A DNA stretch of 64,000 bases. Origin: JAAAOH01 sp041686235. GTDB taxonomy: Bacteria > Spirochaetota > Spirochaetia > DSM-27196 > PWMO01. Where the stretch lies: NCBI GenBank assembly GCA_041686235.1, contig JAWLED010000002.1:1-64000 (forward strand). Direction: 5' to 3'. The position numbers and the translations under genes were made by a program. This document shows, piece after piece, positions 16,042-23,643 of this stretch (positions are counted from its first letter, which is position 1; each line of letters begins with the position of its first letter). Below the pieces are notes generated by a model that ran no database searches, was not told the DNA's origin, and worked only from the letters and a program-made list of their open reading frames with translations.

Positions 16042-16593
16042 ATGAGCAACAACGAGATCGTTCCTGGCTTCGATGAGGAAAAGGACGAGAGTCTAAAGAT
16101 CAAGCTTCAAAAAATAGAGTCGGTCGACGGATGTCTTGTTCTCTATCTCACTGGGTACATCGATACCTACAATTCCAATTTCTTCCAGAAACGAGTTAAT
16201 CGAGCGGTGGAAGCGGGATATACGCGGCTCATTTTTCACTGCAGTGGCCTCAACTACGTTTCCAGCACCGGCATCGGCTCGTTTACCGCGTTTCTCAAGG
16301 CGGTAAAACCGCGCGGTGGAGATCTTGTTCTTCTCGAGATTCAACCGAAGGTATACGAGGTGTTTCAGTTACTTGGTTTCTCCCAGTTCTTCAACATCAA
16401 GGACAACCTCGACGAGGCAGTCGAGTTTTTCAAGAAGGGTGGAGTATCAGCCGAGTCCGAGGTGTTTCCCAAGATCTTCAAGTGCCCGATCTGCTCGAAG
16501 AAACTCAAGGCGACGAAGGCGGGGCGCTTTCGGTGCTCGGAGTGTAAGACGATTCTCGCAATCGACAACTCCGGACAAGTCTTTCTCGGCTGA
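16042..16593 (+). CDS. STAS-domain anti-sigma factor antagonist with C-terminal zinc ribbon
   Basis: A 183-residue cytoplasmic protein. Residues ~25-130 form a STAS domain with the phosphorylatable serine region LNYVSSTGIGSF, as in SpoIIAA/RsbV antagonists that bind anti-sigma kinases. Residues ~145-180 form a small zinc ribbon, CPICSKKL ... RCSECKT, followed by a short strand (ILAIDNSGQVFLG). The zinc ribbon is an unusual addition for an RsbV-like protein and suggests binding to another macromolecule. No RsbW-like kinase or sigma gene is adjacent. A strong promoter and GGTGAG support the start. PspA, an envelope-stress protein, is encoded next. Confidence 0.85.
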   Translation: MSNNEIVPGFDEEKDESLKIKLQKIESVDGCLVLYLTGYIDTYNSNFFQKRVNRAVEAGYTRLIFHCSGLNYVSSTGIGSFTAFLKAVKPRGGDLVLLEIQPKVYEVFQLLGFSQFFNIKDNLDEAVEFFKKGGVSAESEVFPKIFKCPICSKKLKATKAGRFRCSECKTILAIDNSGQVFLG

Positions 16594-16758
16594 TGTTACG
16601 CCCGGACAGGCGGCAGAACCTCGCGCCGAGCGCATGAAGCGCGGCAACAATACCAACGTTTCCTCCCTCCGTGGTCTTGACGAATTGCGGTCTGCACGCT
16701 TTTCTAGAAGAGACGGTATGCGTATCTTCTTCCCGTCCGCAAGCTAAGGAGGCCTTCC

Positions 16759-17550
16759 GTGGGCATATTCGACCGATTTCGGCGACTAATCAAGTCGAAC
16801 CTCAATGAAATGATCAACAAAGCTGAGAATCCGGAGAAGATGCTCGAGCAGGTCATCGACGATATGAACAAGCAGCTCATCGAGTCCAAGAAGAATGTTG
16901 CCGCTGCAATCGCCGACGAAAAGAAACTCGAGCGCCAGATAAATCAAACGAAATCTCAGGCCCAACAATGGGAACGCCGCGCAGAGACTGCAGTACGTGC
17001 CGGCGAGGACGAACTCGCCAAGGAAGCGCTCATTCGAAAGGAAGAGCTCGAGCGCTATGCCGAAGAGTACGAGAAGCAGCGCGAACAGCAGCACGAGTCA
17101 GTCGAAAAACTCAAGATAGCCCTTCGTGCCCTCCAGCAGAAACTCGAGGAGGCCCAACGCAAGCGCAATTTGCTGGTTGCCCGCGCGCGACGGGTCGAGA
17201 CCCAGAAAAAGCTGCAGGAGACGATGGGGGGAATGAACGACACGTCGGCTTTCGAAGCGTTTGATCGCATGACCTCCAAAATGGATGAGCTCGAGGCGCA
17301 AAACGAGGCAATGGACGAGCTCGAAGACTCTTCCACGGAGAACAAGCTCGAAGACCGGTTCCGAGAGCTCGAAGGCAGCTCGAGCAACGGGGATTCACTC
17401 CTTTCTGAGTTCAAGAAGCGATTGGAACTGGAGCACAGCGAGGGTTCGGGTGGCTCTTCGAAGGACCGAGAAGCCGACGACGCCGAGCCTGAGGAATCTA
17501 TCGAAGAGCTAAAGCGAAGGCTGCGAGAGGATGAGGAGAAGCGCAAGTAG
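16759..17550 (+). CDS. pspA: PspA/IM30 family envelope-stress protein
   Basis: A 263-residue, almost entirely helical coiled-coil protein. The N terminus GIFDRFRRLIKSNLNEMINKAENPEKML is the membrane-binding amphipathic helix and first hairpin of PspA/Vipp1, the bacterial ESCRT-III relatives that coat and repair the inner membrane. The C-terminal ~60 residues are acidic and low in complexity (EGSGGSSKDREADDAEPEE) and longer than in E. coli PspA. The GTG start at 16759 is fixed by a perfect AAGGAGG. The downstream regulator gene starts inside its last 20 nt, so the two are translationally linked. Confidence 0.92.
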   Translation: MGIFDRFRRLIKSNLNEMINKAENPEKMLEQVIDDMNKQLIESKKNVAAAIADEKKLERQINQTKSQAQQWERRAETAVRAGEDELAKEALIRKEELERYAEEYEKQREQQHESVEKLKIALRALQQKLEEAQRKRNLLVARARRVETQKKLQETMGGMNDTSAFEAFDRMTSKMDELEAQNEAMDELEDSSTENKLEDRFRELEGSSSNGDSLLSEFKKRLELEHSEGSGGSSKDREADDAEPEESIEELKRRLREDEEKRK

Positions 17551-18178
17551 TGGCTCGCTTCGCATTCATCTCATAGCTGCAGACGCCGTCGTCTCCGAGC
17601 GGGTGCGCCGCGTCATTGAGAGCCGCCCGCAGTGGAGCGCAACACGCGGCCGCGACTTCCCGTTTCCACCCAAAGCCGAGGTCATACTCATCCCTGCCTC
17701 TCTTTGTGTGACACGCCCGTGGAACGAGCTCCACGAGAGCGGTCGGTTTCTTCTTGCCTACGGGCCCGCGGAGCAGCTCGAGAATTGTTATCTCCGCGGC
17801 TGCGACGACTACCTCAAAGACCCATGGGACGGCACCGAGCTCATGTTTCGACTCGAGCGCTTTTGTCGCCCCGCCGAGTTTTGCGTAGGAGATGTTCGGA
17901 TCCGCGTCGAGGCGGACCGTTTGGTCTCGGAGCTGGGTAGCACCGGACTTACCGAGGCGGAACAACATCTGTTGCAGATGCTCCTGCGAAAAGCGGGTGC
18001 GCCCGTTACGAGGGAGGCCCTGTTCTATGCGATCTGGGGTGTTCCGGGTGGCTCCTCCCGATTGGTGGACGTCTACGTGTCGCGGTTGAGAAGGCGCATT
18101 CTGGAGGTAGGGCCCGGCGGGCCTCCGATGGAGGTTATCTCTTCGGTGCGTGGAGTTGGCTATAGCCTTAATGTGTAA
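17531..18178 (+). CDS. OmpR-type winged-helix regulator with pseudo-receiver
   Basis: A 215-residue protein. The C-terminal ~100 residues are an OmpR/PhoB winged helix: LTEAEQHLLQMLLR, then VDVYVSRLRRRILE (recognition helix) and ISSVRGVGYSL (wing). The N-terminal ~110 residues look like a receiver fold (LIAADAVVSERVRRVI, then CDDYLKDPWDGTELM) but the phospho-acceptor site reads LIPASL with no Asp, so it is probably not phosphorylated. The gene overlaps pspA by 20 nt and is likely to control or respond to the same envelope stress. It is followed by the 367-bp AT-rich island. Confidence 0.78.
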   Translation: MRRSASSGSLRIHLIAADAVVSERVRRVIESRPQWSATRGRDFPFPPKAEVILIPASLCVTRPWNELHESGRFLLAYGPAEQLENCYLRGCDDYLKDPWDGTELMFRLERFCRPAEFCVGDVRIRVEADRLVSELGSTGLTEAEQHLLQMLLRKAGAPVTREALFYAIWGVPGGSSRLVDVYVSRLRRRILEVGPGGPPMEVISSVRGVGYSLNV

Positions 18179-18545
18179 GGGGATAGAAGCTTGTGGACAA
18201 ATTGTGGACTCATTCGGGGTTTCCGGTACGATTCTGAGGCAGCCCCTATTACTCAAATATCTCACGATACTCGTTTTTGCGCCGGCCAATTCAGAATAGC
18301 GATAAATCTTTACAAAAAAACAAGTTATAAAAAGTGTAATCAAATTTGAGAAATCACTGAAGATCGACGTGCTCCGCGGGTGTCTATAAATCCATACAAC
18401 TTCCCATGAACGGCTTGTGGACAAAATGTGTGTGATTTAGTTCCTCCGTGCCGCTTCGCCTCGCTCTCAACCACTCTCACTCAGTTCTCATGAGGTCGGG
18501 GAATCTCTGCAGACGGCACGCTTCGGTTGCAATGCGTGGGGGCGC
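18179..18545 (+). other. AT-rich intergenic island with DnaA-box-like sites
   Basis: This non-coding stretch is the longest gap-free one in the window. Bases 18301-18360 are about 78% A+T, in strong contrast to the surroundings. A 13-bp direct repeat GCTTGTGGACAAA occurs at 18189-18201 and 18413-18425, each containing TGTGGACAA, the complement of TTGTCCACA, which is the DnaA box preferred in high-GC bacteria. A third, weaker copy is TGTGGACTC at 18203-18211. No terminator or clear ORF is seen. It may be a replication-origin-like or DnaA-regulated element; dnaA and dnaN are not nearby. Confidence 0.5.
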
Positions 18546-19538
18546 ATGCTACGATTCGCCGAAGTGAAGCACATCGTACGCCTCTTTGTGCGGTTCGTAT
18601 TGTTGCTTGCGGCCTTCCTGGTGCTTTTCGTCGCTGCTACTGCGGCCGTCCGGTGGGTGACTTTTCACCAACTGGGGAACGCACCGCCCGGAAGCGCCCT
18701 GGCATCTCTTCTCGTGCAGGCCGGCAGACCCACCATCTTGCCGGCGATCATCGTTACTACACTCGTCACGCTATTCTCCCTTCTGCGCTTTAGCGCAGGC
18801 CGGGCCTTCGCGCTGCTGCTTACCTTTCTGCTCACCGGTTTGTCGATCACCTTCACTATGATCGGCGCCGATTACCTCGAGCATGTCGTTTCGCCGGTGA
18901 GTGCGCCGCTTGGGCGGCGGTTGGATCCGAACATTCTGTATCGTGCGGATAACATAGACTTCTACGCGCTTGACCGAGACGGAGCGGTGTTCGAGCCGGT
19001 TCTCGTCCACGAGACGGGGCGTGATCCCGCTCTCAGCGTATTTCAGCAAGCGGAGCAGGACAGAGATTCGGGGTCCCTGTTGTTTCGAGGGGCAACCGAT
19101 CGGCAACTCGGCCTCGACGCGGTGGAAAACGGCTACTGGAAAGCATTCGAGGCACCGCAGCACGTCGAGCAGTTGTTCCGCGACATCTCGGTGGCGGCAT
19201 CGAGCTTCGACGAGAATGCACGTCTCGACAACATAGACTTTCTGCTGTTGTCCGGGTCGCTTGCCCTCGTATTGACGTCGCTGTGGGTGGTGGTACGGCT
19301 GAGCCGGTGGCCGCTGTTCAACATCATCCTTTCACTCGGGATGGCCCGAGCGGTGTTTGCGACTTTTTACGTAATCCAATCCCCCTCCGTCCGAGATTTC
19401 TTAGGAATCGTGCTCTCGAATCAAGAAATGGAGTACGCCTTGCCTGGCGCCTTTGTCACGCTGTCGGTACTTCTTCTGCTCGTTTCGGTTCTGCTCCCTC
19501 CGTTTCACCATTGGAAGAGAGAGGTCTCGGGTGGATAA
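18546..19538 (+). CDS. Multi-pass membrane protein with periplasmic loop, unknown
   Basis: A 330-residue protein with three hydrophobic segments in the N-terminal third (~10-35, ~65-80, ~85-110), a ~120-residue hydrophilic loop (LDPNILYRADNIDFYALDRD...), and three more segments at the C terminus. This topology and the small beta-rich loop resemble the LptF/LptG permease fold, but I see no diagnostic motif and do not claim it. It overlaps the next gene, of similar topology, by 8 nt, so the two probably form a complex. The ATG at 18546 is the first reasonable start after the AT-rich island; the ribosome binding site is poor. Confidence 0.65.
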   Translation: MLRFAEVKHIVRLFVRFVLLLAAFLVLFVAATAAVRWVTFHQLGNAPPGSALASLLVQAGRPTILPAIIVTTLVTLFSLLRFSAGRAFALLLTFLLTGLSITFTMIGADYLEHVVSPVSAPLGRRLDPNILYRADNIDFYALDRDGAVFEPVLVHETGRDPALSVFQQAEQDRDSGSLLFRGATDRQLGLDAVENGYWKAFEAPQHVEQLFRDISVAASSFDENARLDNIDFLLLSGSLALVLTSLWVVVRLSRWPLFNIILSLGMARAVFATFYVIQSPSVRDFLGIVLSNQEMEYALPGAFVTLSVLLLLVSVLLPPFHHWKREVSGG

Positions 19539-21237
19539 AAGCGCGCGCTTGCTCATTGTCACATCGTTGGGCGTTTACCTGCTGTCCTTCGCGGTGTTCG
19601 CCGTGTATTCGCTGCAGCAGTTTCCCGGCGAGGGGATACTCGATCAATTCTACGTGAACTGGGTTTTGGCAAACGCGTTTGGTCAATTTGTCGACCGGCT
19701 CATTCCGATCCAGGCGTTCGCGGTTGCGCTGGCCTTCTCGTTGTTTGCCGGCCACGGGACCCGACAACCGCGTGGACGCTTTTTTGATCTGGTTCGGCCC
19801 GCGTTGATAGTGGTGCTCGTCTCGGGGTTCGTGTATACCCTCGTCGTCGGCTTCGCAGAGCCCGCTGTTGCCGACGCCCGGCAACAAATGGAGTACCGCA
19901 GCGAGCTCGCCCGCGACTTACTGAACGCCGGTAATGAGGCCTATGAGCAGCAAGACTGGAACCGGGCGGTCACCGAATACCAGGGCTATCTTGCAATCGA
20001 CTCGGAGAATGCCGAGATCGAGGACCGCTTGGCGGAAGCACGAAGACGCGGCGACGAGTCCGACAGTGGGCGCGAGGCGACCGAAGAGGACTTCTCGCCC
20101 GGGTACCAGGTTACCGAGCAGGACGCCGAGAGTTTGATGGAACGGGCCCGAGAGGCAATGTCCGAAGAAGACTACATTTCCGCACATTATTGGGCGCGCA
20201 TCGCGCTTGATTTGGATCCGGAACGCCCGGAAGCGCAGCGGATGGTGCAACGAGCGCGGGAACAAATGGCATCGCCGGACCTATCCGATCTCGACGAGCG
20301 CGAGGTGCAACTGTTCGAGCAAAAACGTGAGGCGTATACCGCGTGGCGCAATGACGAGTTGTTCCGCGCCTATAACATGTTCTCTGAGCTTGCCGAAGAG
20401 TATCCGCGCGATCGCGACGTTCGCCGCTATTTGCCGGAAGTAGAAAATGCGGTACGCAACGTCGCGTTTCTGACCGACGAGATCGGACGTACCATTCATC
20501 GCCCCGGCACCACCGACATTCTGTTTATGGATGACGCCGAGGTCGGCTCCGGCGAGAGAACCATCGTAGCCATAGACCGGCTCGTGACCACGGGAACCGG
20601 AACCTACGCGCGGGGTATCGAGGCGATGGAAATCGGTGCCGACGGGGAAACGCTGTTTCACGTCCAAGCGCCCTACGGCAAGTTTCGGGAAGGGCGTTTT
20701 CTGCTGCAAGGAATCGATCCGGGGGGGCGGGAGCCGAGCTATCGCCCCAATTATCTGGTGAGGCCGGAGGGTGAGCAGCCCCTTCCGGCACTCGAGGTAG
20801 AGCCGAGCCCGCAGGACCTCCACATGCTCGGGGACTCCGGACCGTCTTTCGAGAGTGCGAGTGTTGAAGATTTGTTGGTGATGGCGGACTTGTACCCTCA
20901 GGTAGGCTACAGCGACTACACCGTCCATTTGGCACTCGGTATGCGGTTGCTTCTGCCCTTTAGTTTCATCATCGTGTCTTTCTTTTCGATTTCAATAGGA
21001 TGGACATGGCGTAAACGCTATATCAGCAGACCGCCGTTGCCCGTTATCGTGTTGATCCCGGTGATCCCGGTGGTGCTTGCGGTGGTTGCCGCGCTGTATC
21101 ACTACCTCCACCGCGTCATCATCGGGACCGTCCTTCTCGCCGGCGGGTTTCCTCTTGCGCTGGTGGTCATTATCGTCGTTCAAGCCGTATTGCTTTTTGT
21201 CGCGCTTGCGGTCCTTGCCGGCCAGTCGGCATCATGA
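19531..21237 (+). CDS. Membrane protein with internal TPR-like periplasmic domain
   Basis: A 568-residue protein. It has N-terminal membrane segments (~5-30, ~45-75, ~90-110), then ~340 hydrophilic residues that include TPR-like helical pairs (GNEAYEQQDWNRAVTEYQGYLAID; AREAMSEEDYISAHYWARIALDLDP; RAYNMFSELAEEYPRD), a beta-rich part, and four C-terminal membrane segments. The layout is that of an LptF/LptG-like permease with a TPR insertion, which is inference from topology only. The GTG at 19531 has GAGAGG upstream and overlaps the preceding gene by 8 nt; its stop overlaps the next ATG (ATGA). The three genes therefore look like one translationally coupled operon. Confidence 0.65.
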   Translation: MDKSARLLIVTSLGVYLLSFAVFAVYSLQQFPGEGILDQFYVNWVLANAFGQFVDRLIPIQAFAVALAFSLFAGHGTRQPRGRFFDLVRPALIVVLVSGFVYTLVVGFAEPAVADARQQMEYRSELARDLLNAGNEAYEQQDWNRAVTEYQGYLAIDSENAEIEDRLAEARRRGDESDSGREATEEDFSPGYQVTEQDAESLMERAREAMSEEDYISAHYWARIALDLDPERPEAQRMVQRAREQMASPDLSDLDEREVQLFEQKREAYTAWRNDELFRAYNMFSELAEEYPRDRDVRRYLPEVENAVRNVAFLTDEIGRTIHRPGTTDILFMDDAEVGSGERTIVAIDRLVTTGTGTYARGIEAMEIGADGETLFHVQAPYGKFREGRFLLQGIDPGGREPSYRPNYLVRPEGEQPLPALEVEPSPQDLHMLGDSGPSFESASVEDLLVMADLYPQVGYSDYTVHLALGMRLLLPFSFIIVSFFSISIGWTWRKRYISRPPLPVIVLIPVIPVVLAVVAALYHYLHRVIIGTVLLAGGFPLALVVIIVVQAVLLFVALAVLAGQSAS

Positions 21238-22181
21238 AGTGGCGGACACTACCGTGGGGTAAGATTGTTGCAGTCCTCTTTGGTCTTCCCGCCGGGCTCT
21301 TCGGGTTGGTATTTGCCCTCATAGTCGGTCATCTCGTCGACGAGCTGTTGTGGGTGTACGTGATGCGGCGGCTCCTGCGCTCCTTTATTGCCGGCGGGAC
21401 AGTCCCGCCGGAGCTCGGCGAGCTCGCAGTGCCCGTTTCGATCCTCGTCCTGCTCAGCCGCGAGGAACTGTGCGACGAGCACCACGGTGGCGACGCCCCC
21501 AAGAGCGGCGCCGCCGCCTCCCACGGCGCCTCCTCCCACGGCGCCNNNNNNNNNNNNNNNNNNNNNNNNNNNNNNNNNNNNNNNNNNNNNNNNNNNNNNN
21601 NNNNNNNNNNNNNNNNNNNNNNNNNNNNNNNNNNNNNNNNNNNNNCCTCCCACGGCGCCTCCTCCCACGGCGCCGACGAGAGTGGGCGGGTCCGCATGTA
21701 TCTCTATGATCGCTTCGCCGGTGGACTGCGCGCACGCCGTACGCTCCAGCTTGCCGCCGAAGAGGCGGGGGGCGTGAGCCCCCATACCGACGCGCTCATT
21801 TCCATACTGGACTCCCGTCTGCGGCATCACGAGCGCGCGGAGGTTGCGTGGCTCGCCGGACGTATTGCGCGGGATAAGGGTCCGTGTGCACGGCAAACGG
21901 CCGAAGAGATGGCCGAGCGGCTCAACGTGGATGCACGAATCGTGGCTGACGCGATGCGGCGGTCGGGTCAACTCGACGAGCGCTCGTGCATGCTGTTGGG
22001 GGTGCCCCAAGATGCCGACCGCGAGCTCGTACGTCATGCCTACCGGCAGCTCGCCGCCCAGTTCCATCCCGACGCGACCAGCGGTCTCGACGCTCACCAG
22101 CGGAAACAGGCCGGTGAGGCGTTTTTGCGGATACGCTCGGCCTACGAACAACTGATGCGAGAGCTCGGTGAAGAGCCTTGA
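21234..22181 (+). CDS. DjlA-like membrane-anchored J-domain protein, split by an assembly gap
   Basis: N-terminal membrane anchor (~8-50), a low-complexity Ser/His/Gly/Ala linker, a helical domain of TerB character (RRTLQLAAEEAGGVSPHTDA...), and a C-terminal J domain with the HPD motif in QFHPDATSG (near the end). That order (anchor, TerB-like, J) is that of DjlA, a co-chaperone that stimulates DnaK at the inner membrane. The linker is a 15-bp repeat encoding ASSHG and contains a 100-N gap, so the real length is unknown. Both sides of the gap are in the same frame if the gap is taken at face value. Start ATG overlaps the previous stop. Confidence 0.7.
   Translation: MKWRTLPWGKIVAVLFGLPAGLFGLVFALIVGHLVDELLWVYVMRRLLRSFIAGGTVPPELGELAVPVSILVLLSREELCDEHHGGDAPKSGAAASHGASSHGAXXXXXXXXXXXXXXXXXXXXXXXXXXXXXXXXXXSHGASSHGADESGRVRMYLYDRFAGGLRARRTLQLAAEEAGGVSPHTDALISILDSRLRHHERAEVAWLAGRIARDKGPCARQTAEEMAERLNVDARIVADAMRRSGQLDERSCMLLGVPQDADRELVRHAYRQLAAQFHPDATSGLDAHQRKQAGEAFLRIRSAYEQLMRELGEEP
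21500..21675 (+). repeat. 15-bp in-frame tandem repeat (ASSHG) with gap, in DjlA-like gene
   Basis: The unit GCCTCCTCCCACGGC encodes Ala-Ser-Ser-His-Gly. About two copies are visible before and two after the gap. All are in frame. The number of copies is not resolved. Confidence 0.88.
21546..21645. other. Assembly gap (100 N) inside a coding region
   Basis: Exactly 100 N flanked by identical 15-bp repeats. This is the only one of the four gaps that lies inside a clear gene. Confidence 0.98.
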
Positions 22182-22194
22182 ACGAGACGGTCGG

Positions 22195-22277
22195 GCCGGG
22201 GCGGCGGACACAGTAGCCGCGCCGGGGCCGCGGACACCGGACCCGTGCCGGGGCGGCGGACACAGTAGCCGCGCCGG
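22195..22277 (+). repeat. Two 31-bp GC-rich direct repeats, convergent junction
   Basis: A 31-bp sequence beginning GCCGGGGCGGCGGACACAG occurs at 22195-22225 and again at 22247-22277, with related GC-rich sequence between. It fills the space between the convergent DjlA-like gene and murA. Confidence 0.85.
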
Positions 22278-22293
22278 GCGCGGCGCCACCGCC

Positions 22294-23586
22294 TCAGTCG
22301 GGCTCGGAGAGAGGCGCCCGCTCGATTCGGGCCCCGAGGCCTTCGAGGCGCTCGACGAGTCCTTCGTAGCCTCTCTCGATTTGATACACGTTCTGTATGG
22401 TGCTCTGCCCCTCCGCACATAGCGCGGCCAGTACCATGGCCATGCCGGCCCTCACATCCGGGGAGGTGAGATTGGAGCCGGACAGCGTGGCCGGCCCGCT
22501 GACCACTGCGCGGTGAGGATCGCACAGGACAATGCGTGCCCCCATCCCGATGAGCTTGTCGACGAAGAACATGCGCGATTCAAACATCTTCTCGTGAATG
22601 AGGATGGTGCCGGCTACCTGGGTGGCCACCACGAGCGTGATACTTACCAAGTCCGGCGGAAACCCGGGCCAGGGTGCGTCATCGATTTTCGGGATCATAC
22701 CGCCCATGTCGGGAACCACCTGCAGGGGCTGTTTCGCCGGAACCCGGATGCTCGAGCCTTCGCGTTCCCAATGGATACCGAGTTTCCCGAACCCGATCCG
22801 AGTCATCTTGAGGTGTTCCGGTGCGGCATTTTCGATAACGACTTCGCCTCGAGTGACTGCAGCAAGACCGATGAAAGATCCGACTTCCATATAATCGGCG
22901 CCGATTGCGTACTCGGCACCGTGCAGCTTGGTTACCCCGGTGATGGAGAGAATGTTGGAGCCGATTCCGGTAATGTTTGCGCCCATGAGGTTGAGCATGT
23001 GACAGAGATCCTGGATATGTGGCTCCGAGGCCGCGTTTTCGATGACCGTTTTGCCTTCGGCAAGCACGGCAGCCATGATTGCGTTCTCGGTGGCGGTAAC
23101 TGAGGCCTCATCGAGGAAGATCTCGGTGCCGATGAGTTTGTCCGTAGAGAGCGTGAACATGCCGTCGGGCTCTACCCGAGCGCCGAGAGCGGAGAGCGCG
23201 ACGAAGTGGGTATCGACCCGCCTCCTGCCGATTACGTCGCCCCCCGGTGGGGGGAGCACGACTCGTCCCGTGCGGGCAAGCATGGGTCCCGCGAGGAGGA
23301 TAGAGGCGCGTACACGTTTTGCCTCTTGAGCGGGCAGCTCATTCCGCGTGATGTCCAGCGTCTGAATCCGAACCACGCCCTTTTCGAGTTTCTGCACACT
23401 CGCTCCCATATGGGAGAGAATGTTGAGCATTACTTGTACGTCTTCGATGTCAGGGATGTTTTGCAGCACCACCGCTTCATCCGTTAAGAGGGCAGCGGCA
23501 ATGCAGGGAAGTGCGGCGTTCTTGTTGCCGCTGGCACGTATAGTGCCTTCAATCGGGTGGCTCCCCTCCACTACGTATTTGAACAT
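22294..23586 (-). CDS. murA: UDP-N-acetylglucosamine 1-carboxyvinyltransferase with Asp at the active-site Cys
   Basis: A 430-residue EPSP-synthase-fold enzyme that transfers enolpyruvate from PEP to UDP-GlcNAc, the first committed step of peptidoglycan synthesis in the cytoplasm. SGNKNAALP gives the conserved Lys22 and Asn23. The mobile loop reads PPPGGDVIGRRRVDTH: position 117, equal to Cys115 of E. coli, is Asp. The Asp form is known in Mycobacterium, Chlamydia and Borrelia and is insensitive to fosfomycin. The full length and the C-terminal motif (DVRAGMAMV) are normal. A TTGACA-15-TACAAG promoter lies upstream, and AAGGT precedes the ATG. Confidence 0.95.
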   Translation of the reverse strand: MFKYVVEGSHPIEGTIRASGNKNAALPCIAAALLTDEAVVLQNIPDIEDVQVMLNILSHMGASVQKLEKGVVRIQTLDITRNELPAQEAKRVRASILLAGPMLARTGRVVLPPPGGDVIGRRRVDTHFVALSALGARVEPDGMFTLSTDKLIGTEIFLDEASVTATENAIMAAVLAEGKTVIENAASEPHIQDLCHMLNLMGANITGIGSNILSITGVTKLHGAEYAIGADYMEVGSFIGLAAVTRGEVVIENAAPEHLKMTRIGFGKLGIHWEREGSSIRVPAKQPLQVVPDMGGMIPKIDDAPWPGFPPDLVSITLVVATQVAGTILIHEKMFESRMFFVDKLIGMGARIVLCDPHRAVVSGPATLSGSNLTSPDVRAGMAMVLAALCAEGQSTIQNVYQIERGYEGLVERLEGLGARIERAPLSEPD

Positions 23587-23594
23587 GAGGTAAC

Positions 23595-23621
23595 CTTGTA
23601 GAAAAGCAATTGCGCTGTCAA
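23595..23621 (-). promoter_or_regulatory. Possible promoter of murA
   Basis: Minus-strand TTGACA (23621-23616), 15 bp, TACAAG (23600-23595). The spacing is short, so strength is uncertain. It lies between murA and the end of the upstream lipoprotein gene. Confidence 0.4.
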
Positions 23622-23643
23622 CACACCGGTGCGGCCGAAGAGC

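Noticed and set aside
18179..18545. Calling the AT-rich island the chromosomal origin.
   Set aside because: The boxes and AT content are suggestive, but dnaA, dnaN or gyrase genes are not nearby and no skew can be computed here; kept as a hypothesis only.
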